Shown: positions 44,543-54,291, numbered from the stretch's first letter. The stretch is DNA of 64,000 nt from CAWEBF01 sp963807235 (GCA_963807235.1 CAWEBF010000015.1:124001-188000); one strand, 5' to 3'. The notes: a model not told the origin generated them from the letters alone. Translations and numbers: made by a program.

Positions 44543-45339
44543 GGCCGCACCCCCGTACTTTCCGTGGTTGCCGATTCGAGGGCCGCCAGCAGTTCGCGCT
44601 GCCATACCGCGCGCAGTTCGTCGGCAAGGGGGCGGGCCGGGTCGCCGTCGTCGAGCGCCTGCAGCACCGCGATGGCCTGTCGCACCTCGCCTTGTTCATA
44701 CAGCGCCCGGGCCCGCTCCACAGCCATGTCGCCAGGGCGCAGTCCGGGGAGCGGCTCCACATGGGAGGCGGGGGTCGCTTCGGGATCGGGCCATTCCGCC
44801 AGCGTCGCGGTGATCATGCGGCCCGCCACGAGCACAACGGCCACGACGATCGCACTGGCCACCGCGGTCGACAGCCAGCTGGACGCGGCGTCTTCCTCGG
44901 GCAGCGGGCGGCCAGCGGATCCAGGCGACGCGCCGCCGGCGACCTGCGCCGGGACGGTCACGCGGTTCAAGCGCTCGAGCAGGAGAGCAGCCGTGTCGCC
45001 CCCGCCCCCCTGGGCGACGGCCTCGGTGAGCAGCCGGCGAGCCGTCGGGACGTCGCCCGCGTCGAGTGCGGCGCGCCCGGAATCGACGAGTTCCTCCGAT
45101 TCCCGCTGCCGCTCGGCCAATGCGCCGCGCGCGCGCTCGATGTACGCACGAGCCTTGCCGTGGCGCCGCTCCAGGAACGCCACGCGCGTCCACACGTCGA
45201 TCGCCTGCTCGTACTGTCCCGCGAAATAGTGATCCAGCCCCGCCAGCAGGAGCTGCTCGACACGCGAGGAGCGCTCGCGTTCGTCGATATCGGCCGGCGA
45301 TCCCTCAGGCGGGTCGGCCGCTCGCTGAGGCTCTGACAT
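44539..45339 (-). CDS. TPR-like single-span membrane protein
   Basis: 266 residues: helical TPR-like segment (VEQLLLAGLDHYFAGQYEQAIDVWTRVAFLERRHGKARAYIERARG), second helical unit, one transmembrane helix (about 158-178, TAVASAIVVAVVLVAGRMIT) and another TPR-like unit (AVERARALYEQGEVRQAIAVLQAL). Unknown function. First gene of the long leftward operon. Confidence 0.8.
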   Translation of the reverse strand: MSEPQRAADPPEGSPADIDERERSSRVEQLLLAGLDHYFAGQYEQAIDVWTRVAFLERRHGKARAYIERARGALAERQRESEELVDSGRAALDAGDVPTARRLLTEAVAQGGGGDTAALLLERLNRVTVPAQVAGGASPGSAGRPLPEEDAASSWLSTAVASAIVVAVVLVAGRMITATLAEWPDPEATPASHVEPLPGLRPGDMAVERARALYEQGEVRQAIAVLQALDDGDPARPLADELRAVWQRELLAALESATTESTGVRP

Positions 45340-45377
45340 GCAAAGGGTCGCGGCGGCACAGCCCCCGCGACCGTGTG

Positions 45378-45383
45378 ATTATA
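45378..45383 (-). promoter_or_regulatory. -10 box of the leftward TPR-RDD-...-rib operon
   Basis: Perfect TATAAT on the minus strand, about 38 bp before ATG 45339. The -35 is poor. It is the only clear promoter found for the eleven-gene run down to 35770. Confidence 0.5.
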
Positions 45384-45421
45384 CGCGAAGGTTTGGCGAG
45401 TGTGGTACCTATGGCAGAGCG

Positions 45422-46600
45422 ATGATCGCCACTGCACCTCGTGTGGGACGGCTGGCGCCGACCGCCGTCAACGCGATTCTGGCCGACGTCCGCCGCGTGC
45501 AGGCCACGGGCAAGTCTGTCGTGTCGCTGATGCGCGGGGAGCCAGACTTCCCCACGCCCACCCACATCGCCGACGCCGCCGTCGCCGCACTGCGAGCCGG
45601 CCGCACCGGCTATCCGGACAACCGTGGGGAGCTGAAGTTTCGCGAAGCCGTGGCGGAAAAGCTGGCGCGCGAGCAGCAGGGGCGCTACGACCCCGCTACC
45701 GAGGTCCTGGCAACGACCGGCGCGACCCTCGGACTCTACTGCGCGCTCACGGCGGTGCTGGCTGATGGCGACGAGGTGCTGGTTCCCGATCCGATCTACG
45801 ACGCTTACCGTTCGCCGATCGCGCTGGCGGGCGGCGTGCCGCGGTTCGTGCGGGCGCCAATCGTGGGCGGCCGCTTCACGCTGACGGTCGAGGCGCTGGA
45901 ACAGGCGGTCACGCCCGCGACGCGCGTGCTGCTGCTCAACACGCCGTGGAACCCCGTGGGCACCGTCTTCACACGCGCGGAGATCGAAGCAATCGCCGCG
46001 TTCGTCCTCCGGCGCGGCCTGACGCTCATCAGCGACGAGATCTACGAGACCATCGTCTTCGACGGTCACCGGCACACGTCGCCGACAAGCCTGTCGGCCG
46101 AGGTCCGCGCCAGAACCATCCTGGTCAACAGCCTGTCGAAGACCTACGCGATGCCCGGCTGGCGCGTCGGCTATTGCGCGGCCCCCGCGGGGTTGATTCA
46201 GGCGATGTTCCTGGTGCTGCAGCAATCGAGCCGCGGCCCCGCGACCTTCATCCAGGACGCGGCTGCCGCGGCCTTGACCGGCCCGCAGGACGCCGTTGGC
46301 CGCATGCGCGACGACTACGCCGCGCGACGCGGTCAGGTGCTGGCGGCGTTGGAGGGGATTCCGCGGATCCGGGTGCTGGCGCCCGAAGGCGGCTTCTTCG
46401 CGATGGTGGATCTCCGCGAGACCGGGATCCCCTCGAACACCGCGCGGCTGCGCCTGCTGGAGGAGCACGGTGTCGTGGTAGCGCACGGGTCCGCGTACGG
46501 CGAGGGTGGCGAGGGCACGTTGCGGGTGTCGTTCGCCAGCGGCGGTCAGAACCTCGCCACCGGCCTGGAGCGGCTGCGCACGGGCCTCGCGGCGCTGTGA
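45422..46600 (+). CDS. PLP-dependent class I/II aminotransferase
   Basis: 392 residues, fold type I. PLP features: TTGATLGLYCALTAVLADGDEVLVPDPIYDAY, NTPWNPVGTVFTRAEI, SDEIYETIVFDG, and the Schiff-base Lys in SLSKTYAMPGWRVGYCAAP; substrate Arg in LRVSFASGG. Resembles aspartate/aromatic/branched aminotransferases; specificity not readable. The stop overlaps the oxidase start as GTGA, so the pair may oxidise a 2-hydroxy acid and transaminate the product. Confidence 0.93.
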   Translation: MIATAPRVGRLAPTAVNAILADVRRVQATGKSVVSLMRGEPDFPTPTHIADAAVAALRAGRTGYPDNRGELKFREAVAEKLAREQQGRYDPATEVLATTGATLGLYCALTAVLADGDEVLVPDPIYDAYRSPIALAGGVPRFVRAPIVGGRFTLTVEALEQAVTPATRVLLLNTPWNPVGTVFTRAEIEAIAAFVLRRGLTLISDEIYETIVFDGHRHTSPTSLSAEVRARTILVNSLSKTYAMPGWRVGYCAAPAGLIQAMFLVLQQSSRGPATFIQDAAAAALTGPQDAVGRMRDDYAARRGQVLAALEGIPRIRVLAPEGGFFAMVDLRETGIPSNTARLRLLEEHGVVVAHGSAYGEGGEGTLRVSFASGGQNLATGLERLRTGLAAL

Positions 46601-49539
46601 GCCTGCTGCAGATCGAACCCCGACCTCCGCTGCCACGCGCGCACGCCGCCTCGGTGCACGTCCGTGCGCTGCAGTCCGCGCTGGCGGCCGAGACCACCGC
46701 GGAGCTGCGGTTCGACGACGTTTCACGCGCTCTCTACTCCACCGACGCCAGCGTGTATCGCATCGCCCCGCTGGGCGTCGTGCTGCCGCGCACCACCGCC
46801 GATCTGATCGGCATCGTCGGCATCTGCGCGCGCCTGAACTGCCCGCTCACCATGCGCGGCGGCGGCACCTCCCAGAGCGGTCAGACGATCGGCCACGGGC
46901 TGGTCGTGGATACGTCCAAATACCTGAACCGGATCCTGGAACTGAATCCCGCCGAGCGCTGGGCTCGCGTCGAGCCCGGTATCGTGCTGGACGAGCTGAA
47001 CGCCGCGCTGCGTCCGCACGGGCTGCGCTTCGCGCCCGACGTGTCCACGGCCAGCCGCGCCACGGTCGGCGGCATGATGGCCAACAACTCCAGCGGCGCC
47101 CGCTCGGTGCTGTACGGCAAGACCATCGACCACGTGATCGAGCAGGACGTGGTCCTGGCCGATGGCTCGCTGGCGCACTTCGGCCCGATCGAAGACGCCG
47201 AGGCCGAGCGCCGCGCGAGCCTTCCGACGCTGGAGGGCGCCTGCTACCGGGTCGTGCGTCGCGCGGCTCGCGAGCTGGCCGGCGAGATCGACCGCCGCTA
47301 TCCCAAGGTCCTGCGCCGCGTCGGCGGGTACAACCTGGACGAATTCGTGGACCCGGCGCGGCCGTTCAACCTGGCCAAGATGCTGGTCGGCTCCGAGGGG
47401 ACGCTCGCGGTCGTGACGAGCGCGAAGGTCAACCTGGTGCCGCTACCCAAGGCGAAGTCGGTGCTGGTCATCCAGTTTCACGATCTCCTGGAGTCGCTGG
47501 CCGCCACGCCCGTCATCCTCACCCACAAGCCGTCGGCGGTCGAGGTGATGGACAAGTCGATCCTCGACTACACGCGCCAGAGCGCGGCGCTCGAGGCCGT
47601 GCGGCAAAGCTTCATCGCCGGCGATCCCGCGGCGCTGCTGTGCGTGGAGTTCTATGGCGATCGCGCCGAGGACCTGCCCCCGAGGATGCGCGCCGTGGAA
47701 GAAGACCTGCGGGCGCGGGGCTTCGGCTATCACTTCCACCACGCCACGGACCTGGCTGCCCAGGCCCGCATCTGGAGCCTTCGAGAGGCCGGCCTGGGCC
47801 TCTCGATGGCGATGAAAGAGGACGCGAAGTCCATTTCGTTCGTCGAGGACACGGCGGTGCCGCCCGAGCGGCTGCGCGACTACATCGAGCGGTTCCTGGC
47901 TTTGGTGCGCGCGCACGGCACGACAGCGGGCGTGTATGCCCACGCATCGGTGGGATGCCTTCACGTTCGGCCTGTGGTCAACCTGAAGTCCGAAGAGGGC
48001 GTACGGCAGTTCGAGGCCATCGCCAACGCCAGCGCCGACCTGGTGCTCGAGTTCGGCGGAGCGCTGTCGGGGGAGCACGGCGATGGAATGGTCCGCAGCC
48101 CGTTCATGCGCAAGATGTTCGGGCCCGCCATCTATGACGCGTTTCGCGAGATCAAGCGCTCGTTCGACCCGGCGGGCATCCTGAATCCCGGCAAGATCGT
48201 CGACGCGGGCCCCATCACCGACAACCTGCGCTTCGGCGCGGGATACGTGACGCCTCGGCCCGCCACGTTCTTCGACTACTCCGAGTACGGCGGCATGGGC
48301 GGCGCGGTGGACATGTGCAGCGGCGTCGGCGCCTGCCGCAAGACGCTCGAGGGCACGATGTGCCCGTCGTTCATGGCCACGCGCGAGGAAATGCACTCGA
48401 CGCGTGGCCGGGCCAACGTGCTGCGGCTGGCGATGTCGGGCCGGCTCGGCGAGGCCGGTCTGGGCGACGACGGCGTCTACCAGACGCTGGACCTCTGCCT
48501 CGAGTGCCGCGCCTGCAAGGCGGAGTGCCCGGTCGGCGTCGACGTGGCGCGGTTCAAGAGCGAGTTCCTGGCCGACTATTGGGCGCGGCACGGCACCGCC
48601 CTGCACGCACGGGCGCTCGGCAACGCGCGAACCATGGCGGCGCTCGGCAGCCGCTGGGCGCCGCTGTCGAACTGGCTCCTGGGCACCGCGCCGGCCCGCG
48701 CGGTCAACGAAGCCGTGCTCGGCATCGATCGCCGGCGCCGCCTGCCGCGGTTCGCGCGGACGCCGCTGACACGGCTGGCGGGACGGCGGCAGGGCGACGA
48801 GGCGCGGCTCTTCGTGGACACCTTCACGAACTTCTACGACCCGGAGATTGGCGTGGCCGCGCTCGACGTGATCGAGGCCGCCGGTGTCGGCGTGTCTCTT
48901 GCGCGCAACGGCTGCTGCGGCCGGCCGCAGATCTCCAAGGGGTTGTTGCCGGACGCGCGCGAGCTGGCGCGTCGAAACGCCTATCTGCTCTACGCAGACG
49001 CCACGGCGGGCCGGCCGATCGTGTTCTGCGAACCGAGTTGCCTGTCGGCCGTCAAGGAGGACGCGCCGGCGCTGCTCAGCGGCGAAGCCCGGGATCGCGC
49101 CCTCGCTGTCGCGAAGGCGAGCGTGCTGTTCGAGGAGTACGTGGACGGCCTCGGGTCACGGCTGGCGCTGCGCGCCGGTCCCGAGCGGGTGCTGCTGCAC
49201 GGCCACTGCCATCAGAAGTCGATGGGTCTTCTGCCGACAGCGCGTGCGCTCATGTCCAAGATTCCGGGAACGATAGTCGTGGATCCCGACGCCGGCTGCT
49301 GCGGGATGGCCGGCTCGTTCGGTTACGATCGTGAACACTACGACGTGTCGCGCGCCATCGGGGAGCGCAAGCTGTTCCCCGCCGTGCGCAACCGCGAACC
49401 GGGTACGGCGATCGTCGCAGCCGGGCACATCGTGCCGTCACCAGATCGCACGATTTCACAGGCGAGACGGCGGTGCACCCGGCCGTGCTGCTGCGTTCGC
49501 TGCTCGCTCGTGGTCTCGTTAGTCGTTGGTCGTTTGTAA
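46597..49539 (+). CDS. FAD-linked oxidase with Fe-S and CCG domains (GlcD/GlcF-type fusion)
   Basis: 980 codons. FAD domain (about 45-290: CPLTMRGGGTSQSGQTIGHG, TVGGMMANNSSGARSVLYG, LVGSEGTLAVVTSAKVNLVP), C-terminal oxidase domain (SVGCLHVRPVVNLKSEEG, SGEHGDG), two 4Fe-4S sites (CSGVGACRK...GTMCPSF; CLECRACKAECPVGVD) and CCG/heterodisulfide-reductase motifs (NGCCGRPQISKG, HGHCHQKS, GCCGMAGSFGYDREHYDVS). Such fusions oxidise D-lactate, glycolate or similar. The final 40 codons look wrong: the expected GTSCRHQI-type ending appears in the other frames (indels near 49432 and 49455). Confidence 0.9.
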   Translation: MSLLQIEPRPPLPRAHAASVHVRALQSALAAETTAELRFDDVSRALYSTDASVYRIAPLGVVLPRTTADLIGIVGICARLNCPLTMRGGGTSQSGQTIGHGLVVDTSKYLNRILELNPAERWARVEPGIVLDELNAALRPHGLRFAPDVSTASRATVGGMMANNSSGARSVLYGKTIDHVIEQDVVLADGSLAHFGPIEDAEAERRASLPTLEGACYRVVRRAARELAGEIDRRYPKVLRRVGGYNLDEFVDPARPFNLAKMLVGSEGTLAVVTSAKVNLVPLPKAKSVLVIQFHDLLESLAATPVILTHKPSAVEVMDKSILDYTRQSAALEAVRQSFIAGDPAALLCVEFYGDRAEDLPPRMRAVEEDLRARGFGYHFHHATDLAAQARIWSLREAGLGLSMAMKEDAKSISFVEDTAVPPERLRDYIERFLALVRAHGTTAGVYAHASVGCLHVRPVVNLKSEEGVRQFEAIANASADLVLEFGGALSGEHGDGMVRSPFMRKMFGPAIYDAFREIKRSFDPAGILNPGKIVDAGPITDNLRFGAGYVTPRPATFFDYSEYGGMGGAVDMCSGVGACRKTLEGTMCPSFMATREEMHSTRGRANVLRLAMSGRLGEAGLGDDGVYQTLDLCLECRACKAECPVGVDVARFKSEFLADYWARHGTALHARALGNARTMAALGSRWAPLSNWLLGTAPARAVNEAVLGIDRRRRLPRFARTPLTRLAGRRQGDEARLFVDTFTNFYDPEIGVAALDVIEAAGVGVSLARNGCCGRPQISKGLLPDARELARRNAYLLYADATAGRPIVFCEPSCLSAVKEDAPALLSGEARDRALAVAKASVLFEEYVDGLGSRLALRAGPERVLLHGHCHQKSMGLLPTARALMSKIPGTIVVDPDAGCCGMAGSFGYDREHYDVSRAIGERKLFPAVRNREPGTAIVAAGHIVPSPDRTISQARRRCTRPCCCVRCSLVVSLVVGRL

Positions 49540-49610
49540 CGTACGAACCTCCATCGACAGTCCGCACCAACCCATCGACACCACGCACCAACCACCACGA
49601 CCAGTCCGTA
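49505..49610. repeat. Degenerate heptad arrays, CGTTGGT type, inverted
   Basis: CGTTAGT, CGTTGGT, CGTTTGT (about 49515-49538) at the oxidase end, then looser inverse units around CACCAAC and CCACGAC (49563-49605). Shorter and more decayed than the other arrays. The gap to the next gene (87 bp) holds nothing else I can name. Confidence 0.45.
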
Positions 49611-49625
49611 TACTGACGCGCTTCT

Positions 49626-50951
49626 ATGGACCTCGCCTGGCTCTCTCTTTCCGCGCTCGTCATCGCCATGATCGTCAGCTGCGTCACGGAGCTGAACGTC
49701 GGCGTGCTGGGCCTGGCGCTCGCATGGGTCGTCGGCGTCTACGCCGGTGGCATGGGGCTGGGCGACGTACTGAGCGGCTTTCCGACCCAGCTCTTTCTGA
49801 CACTCGTCGGCGTCACGCTGCTCTTCACGCAGGCGCAATTGAACGGGACGCTGGACCGCGTGGCCCACGCGGCAGTGCGCGTGTGCCGGGGCAACGTGGG
49901 ACTGATGCCGGTGATGTTCTTCGTGCTCGCCGGAGCCATTGCGACGCTGGGCCCCGGTAATGTCGCCACCGCGTCGATGATGGCGCCGATGGCGATGGCC
50001 GTGGCCGGAAGGGCGGGAATTCCCCCGTTTCTGATGGCGATCATGGTCGGTAATGGCGCCCAGGCCGGCGCGCTGTCGCCGGTGGCCCCCACCGGCATCA
50101 TCGTCACCGGGATCATGAACAAGATCGGGCTGTCCGGCTTCGAGCTGCGCACCTATCTGGCGAACTTCCTGGCGCACGCGCTCGTCGGGTTCGCGGGGTA
50201 TCTGATCTTCGGGGGGTGGAGGCTCTTCACGAACCGCTACACGGGAACGTCAGGGCCGGCGGATCCCGCGACCGCGATGGGCGCGCCGCACTGGATCACC
50301 CTGGCCACGATCGGCGTGGTGTTGAGCGCCGTGCTCTTCGGCAACGCCAACATCGGAATGGCGGCGTTTGCGGGCGCCGTCGTGCTGGCCGCCCTGCGCG
50401 TGGCGGACCACGATCAGGCCGTGCGCCGCATGCCGTGGCAGGTCATCGTGATGGTGTGCGGCGTCAGCGTGCTGGTGGCACTGCTGGAGAAGACCAAGGG
50501 CCTCGATCTCTTCACCGAGCTCCTGGCCGCCATCGCGACCCCTGGCACGCTCACGGGCGTGATCGCGTTCGTGACCGGCGTGATCTCGGTCTACAGCAGC
50601 ACCTCAGGTGTCGTGCTGCCGGCCTTCCTCCCGACCGTGCCGGGTCTCGTGGCGCGTCTCGGCGGCGACGCGTTCGGCGTGGCGACCTCGATGAACGTCG
50701 GCGCGCACCTGGTGGACATGTCGCCGCTCTCGACCACCGGCGCGATGTGCCTGGCCGGCATCACCGACCAGTCCCAGGTCCGGCCGACGTACAACAAGCT
50801 GCTGGCGTGGGGGATGTCGATGACGGTCGCGTCGATGGAGGCCGGAGACAAGGATCTCGATCCCAATGCCGCCGACCTGGAGCGATCTTCCTGTCGCCCG
50901 CTAGATAACGCCCAGAGCGTGCGCCGAGGAATCCTTGACCACTTCGAATAG
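49626..50951 (+). CDS. Dicarboxylate carrier MatC/ion-transporter-superfamily permease, C-terminus disrupted
   Basis: About 11 membrane helices. Typical features: TELNVGVLGLALAWVVG, FPTQLFLTLVGVTLLFTQAQLNGTL, GPGNVATASMMAPMAMAVAGRAGIPPFLMAIMVGNGAQAGALSPVAPTG, STSGVVLPAFLPTVPGLV. It probably imports a C4-dicarboxylate or sulfonate-like anion. After GMSMTV (about 50826) the expected last helix is missing; the frame instead runs 37 residues antisense through a kinase remnant. So it is truncated at its last helix and may be non-functional. RBS not obvious. Confidence 0.8.
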   Translation: MDLAWLSLSALVIAMIVSCVTELNVGVLGLALAWVVGVYAGGMGLGDVLSGFPTQLFLTLVGVTLLFTQAQLNGTLDRVAHAAVRVCRGNVGLMPVMFFVLAGAIATLGPGNVATASMMAPMAMAVAGRAGIPPFLMAIMVGNGAQAGALSPVAPTGIIVTGIMNKIGLSGFELRTYLANFLAHALVGFAGYLIFGGWRLFTNRYTGTSGPADPATAMGAPHWITLATIGVVLSAVLFGNANIGMAAFAGAVVLAALRVADHDQAVRRMPWQVIVMVCGVSVLVALLEKTKGLDLFTELLAAIATPGTLTGVIAFVTGVISVYSSTSGVVLPAFLPTVPGLVARLGGDAFGVATSMNVGAHLVDMSPLSTTGAMCLAGITDQSQVRPTYNKLLAWGMSMTVASMEAGDKDLDPNAADLERSSCRPLDNAQSVRRGILDHFE

Positions 50952-52391
50952 CAAGAGTGCTGCCATCGGGCGACCAGGCATCAGGAACATGGGCAGCTCC
51001 GGACTCAGGCTTCGTCAGACGCTCTGCTGTGCCGCTACCATCGGCGCGCTGTCGAAAGAGTGCAAGATCACCCTCCCGATCGGACTGAAACGTGACGAGC
51101 TGACCGTCAGGGGACCAGATCGGAAACCGGTTCTTGCCGATGAACGTGAGTTGCCGGATCGCGCTCGCGCCGGACCGTTCATAAACCCAGAGGTTTGCCG
51201 CCCTGCCGTCATTCGTGCCCACGGCTATCCATCTGCCATCCGGCGACACGCGCGGCGATTCGTACGCGTTCGGCGTGAGACCCAACGGCTCGACTCTCGT
51301 CTGCGGGTCGAGAAGTCCGAGATCGTACTGCGCCGCCTTGAGCGAAGACGATACCCCGTCCCGTCCCAGCTCATCGCGCCCAAGGGTCCGCAGCCCTCGC
51401 AGATCGTGACCGCTGCTCCTCCAGTGACAGCGACCCGCATGATGTGCGCGGGGAGCGACTTGACGAATGCAATCGATTGCCCGTCTGGTGAAAACACCGG
51501 AGCGCGGACCTGACCCACTTGAAATTCCGTTCCGAGAATGGGCCTGGCCTCGAGCTCGGACATCGAGCGGAGATACAAGCGGTTCCCTGCTGCAAAGGCG
51601 ACGCGAGTGCCGTCTCTCGAAACCGCAAGCACACGAGACCCGCTTTCGCCGAATCGCTGCCCCTCGGCAAGCGGAAGCGCGAACCGTGTGATCGCGGGCG
51701 AGGATGCAGCCGGTCGGAGATTCCACATCGCAACGCCACCGACAAGGCCGCCCAGAACGAGCGCACTCCCGCCGAGGAGGACGGATCTCCTGAGAAGGGT
51801 CGAAGACGATGCGGGTAGCTGTGTTGCGACGCCTTCCTCGTCTGGTGTCGCCATCGCCTCGTCGATCTCGAGGCGTGCATCCGCCGCGTCGGCCAGACGT
51901 CGCCTGCGCTCCTTCTCGAGGCAACGGCGGAGCAGTTTCCGAATCGCACGCGGAGTCGCAGCTGGAAGGGCATCCCAATCCGGCTGCCTGGTGAGGACGA
52001 AGGCCAACGTGTCGGAGACGTCCTCGCCACCGAACGCCTGTTTGGCGGTGAGCATCTCGTAGAGCACCGCGCCAAAGGCCCACACATCGCTTCGTCGATC
52101 CGCCTGACGGCCTTTCGCCTGCTCCGGCGCCATATACGCCGCCGTGCCGAGAATCATCCCCAACTGTGTCATCGCCGGTGTGGTGATGGTCGGCGATTGC
52201 GACACGTGCGCGTCCGGTCCCGCTGGCTCCATCGCCTTCGCCAACCCGAAGTCGAGCACCTTCACGGTGCCGTCGGGACGAACTTTGATGTTCGCGGGTT
52301 TCAGATCGCGATGGATGATGCCGTTTTCGTGCGCGGCTTCGTGGTCGGCGCTCTGCTTTGCTGGCTCGCGTTCTAGCGCGCGCCGATCCAC
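50860..52391 (-). pseudogene. Remnant of a Pkn-type Ser/Thr kinase with C-terminal WD40/TolB-like beta-propeller
   Basis: The visible kinase starts in the catalytic loop (AAHENGIIHRDLKPANIKVR, LDFGLAKAME, GTAAYMAPEQAKGRQADRRSDVWAFGAVLYEML), so the whole N-lobe (glycine loop, invariant Lys) is missing. A transmembrane helix (LLGGSALVLGGLVGGVAMW) and propeller blades follow (VLAVSRDGTRVAFAAGNRLYL; VFSPDGQSIAFVKSL). A frameshift near 51360 moves to QYDLGLLDPQTRVEPLG, SPDGRWIAVGTNDGRAANLW, IWSPDGQLVTFQSDREGDL; another lies near 50920. The right break lies 2 bp from a heptad array. Not a working kinase. Confidence 0.85.
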
Positions 52392-52392
52392 T

Positions 52393-52511
52393 GTCTACGG
52401 TCTACAGTCTACGGTCTACAGTCCTGGAGGTGCGGAACTGCAGTTCCGCTTGGGCCAGGGCCTCAGGTTCGCACTGCGGGACGGTAGACCGTAGACCGTA
52501 GACTGTAGACC
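52393..52511. repeat. Heptad-armed inverted element, GTCTACA/G type with perfect palindromic core
   Basis: Left arm: GTCTACG, GTCTACA, GTCTACG, GTCTACA (52393-52420). Right arm: GTAGACC, GTAGACC, GTAGACT, GTAGACC (52484-52511). Core palindrome GCGGAACTGCAGTTCCGC (52432-52449). The right arm ends in the stop codon of the cyclase gene. Confidence 0.92.
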
Positions 52512-53509
52512 TAGAACGTCGCTATCGGATTGAGCGGTGAACCCGTGCCGCCGCGAATCGCAAGAGGCGACGCTGTCAGCAAGAACTCCCACCGCTTCTT
52601 CGCCGCGGCCATGTCGGCCAGCGCCTCGAGATCGCAGTTGTCGAAAAGCGGCATGCCCAGGTAGACCAGCGCGAAGTCGTGCACGGCGCCGCGCGGCGCA
52701 CCGCCCGCCTCGCCCGGTGACACGTACTGCGGATGGTCGCTGCCAAGCAGCGCCACGTCGCGCTGGCGCAGCCACGGAATCACCGACGCGTCGAGCCCGG
52801 CCGATCGGCCGCCCTCTGCCCGCCCACGGAGCCACGGCCCTTGAGCCTTGCGACGCGCCCACACGCCGGTGCGAATGAACAGCGCGTCTCCCGGCCCCAC
52901 CTTCACGCCCGAGCGCTTCTCCCACGCCTCCAGGTCCTCCACGTAGATCGGCGTGCCCGGCTCGAGGAACGGCACGCCTTTCAGTCGCGCGATGTCGATC
53001 AGCACGCCACGCGTGAAGACGCCGTTCTTGAAATTGTGAATCGAGTTCTTCGCGTGGCGGTCGCGCGCGACGGCCTCGGGATCGGGCTTGTAGCCGTTGT
53101 AGAACACGCCGTTCTCGTTGATGTGGGCCAGCGAGTCCAGATGCGTGTGCGCGATGCCGTGGTAGTTGATCGTCAGCCGATCGGAGGCGATGCCCTGCAT
53201 CGTCACCTCGTACGGATTCGGGTTGTCCACCGCTTTCACCGTGTCGGCATCGGACGACAGCGAGACCGAGTCGCCGTCGCGCACGAGACGCGCCGCGTCT
53301 CTCCGCTTGGCGGGCGTGATGAGGTTCAGTGTGCCGATCTCGTCCACGGCGCCCCAGCGGCCCCAGTTGGAGATTTGTTTCTTCCACTGCTCGTACTGGG
53401 CAACCGTCACTGGCTGGCGAGTGGGCGGGGCCTGGGCACCCGTCCATGCGTCCGCCAAGCCGAACAATCCGATGGCCACGAACGTGAACCCCAAGAGCGT
53501 CCGCATCAT
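52511..53509 (-). CDS. Secreted cyclase-family metal hydrolase (kynurenine-formamidase-like)
   Basis: About 332 residues with a signal peptide (MMRTLLGFTFVAIGLFGLADAWTGAQ). PF04199-type cyclase fold: metal site HGIAHTHLDSLAHI, RGVLIDIARLKGVPFLEPGTPI, VGPGDALFIRTGVWARR, GLDASVIPWLRQRDVALLGSDHPQY, VHDFALVYLGMPLFDNCDLEAL. The substrate is unknown; export is unusual for kynurenine formamidase, so another lactone or amide is likely. AAGGAGG precedes ATG 53509. Confidence 0.9.
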   Translation of the reverse strand: MMRTLLGFTFVAIGLFGLADAWTGAQAPPTRQPVTVAQYEQWKKQISNWGRWGAVDEIGTLNLITPAKRRDAARLVRDGDSVSLSSDADTVKAVDNPNPYEVTMQGIASDRLTINYHGIAHTHLDSLAHINENGVFYNGYKPDPEAVARDRHAKNSIHNFKNGVFTRGVLIDIARLKGVPFLEPGTPIYVEDLEAWEKRSGVKVGPGDALFIRTGVWARRKAQGPWLRGRAEGGRSAGLDASVIPWLRQRDVALLGSDHPQYVSPGEAGGAPRGAVHDFALVYLGMPLFDNCDLEALADMAAAKKRWEFLLTASPLAIRGGTGSPLNPIATF

Positions 53510-53527
53510 CACGACCTCCTTCGTCCA

Positions 53528-54252
53528 TTAGCCGCTCACGAGCAGCCAGATGCCCAGGACGCCGACACCCAGCGCCACGAGCTTCGAGAAGACCTCGGGC
53601 GACAGGCCAACCAGCACCCGCTCCCCCACCCACGTGCCGACCAGAACGCCGATCGTGGCCGCGACCACGGGCTCCCACACCATCCCAAGGCTGCCGCCGG
53701 CCTGCCAGAGATACACGGGCGTCCGCGCCACGTCAACGAGCAACGCTGTGGCCGTGGCCGTGGCGACAAACGCCGCGGGCCCAGTCCGAACGATGTCAAC
53801 GCCGCAGCGCGTATGCCGCCCTGATTGCCCGCCACGCCGCCGAAGAGGCCCGAAGCGAAGCCCAGGAGCGACACCGACACCCCGACCGGTTTCCAACGGC
53901 GAGCCGCTCCCGTCCATTGCGCCACGGCGGTAGCCACCAGCAGCACGCCGAGGACGCGTCCGAGCGCCGAGGGGCCAAGCTGTGTGTAGACCAGCGCCCC
54001 CGTCAGTCCGCCGACCGCGCTGAGCAGGCCGAAACGCCGCAGCACCTCAGGTGCCACGTGATGTCGGAGGCGCCAGCAACGCACTGCCGTCGCCACGGCG
54101 TGAGGCAGAGACACCGCAGCGATGGCGAGCGATGCGCCGAGCGGCGCGGCCAGGAGTGGCGTGAGCATACTGCCAATGCCAAAGCCTAAGAGTGAGGCCG
54201 TGGCTCCGGAAAGAACGCCTACGCCGAAGACCGCTGCAAGGAAGAGCGCCAC
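53528..54252 (-). pseudogene. TauE/SafE-family exporter gene with one frameshift
   Basis: Codons from ATG 54252 give FLAAVFGVGVLSGATASLLGFGIGSMLTPLL, GLLSAVGGLTGALVYTQ, LLGFASGLFGGVAGNQGGIRAAAL. In the run GGGCCCGC near 53776-53782 the frame is lost, and the remainder (AAFVATATATALLVDVARTPVYLWQ ... VGTWVGERVLVGLSPEVFSKLVALGVGVLGIWLL) continues one frame over. A 1-nt deletion in the C-run explains it. If restored, the protein is about 240 residues and 8 helices, exporting sulfite/sulfoacetate-like anions. Confidence 0.85.
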
Positions 54253-54256
54253 GTCC

Positions 54257-54291
54257 GAGCCCAGAGCCTAGAGCCTAAAGCCTAAAGCCCA
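54257..54291. repeat. Heptanucleotide array, GAGCCTA type
   Basis: GAGCCCA, GAGCCTA, GAGCCTA, AAGCCTA, AAGCCCA in register. It contains the stop codon and last five codons of the PLP-racemase gene and ends 4 bp from the TauE start. Confidence 0.88.

Noticed and set aside
50860..52391. Functional Ser/Thr kinase
   Set aside because: The N-lobe with glycine loop and catalytic Lys is missing and the frame is broken at least twice.
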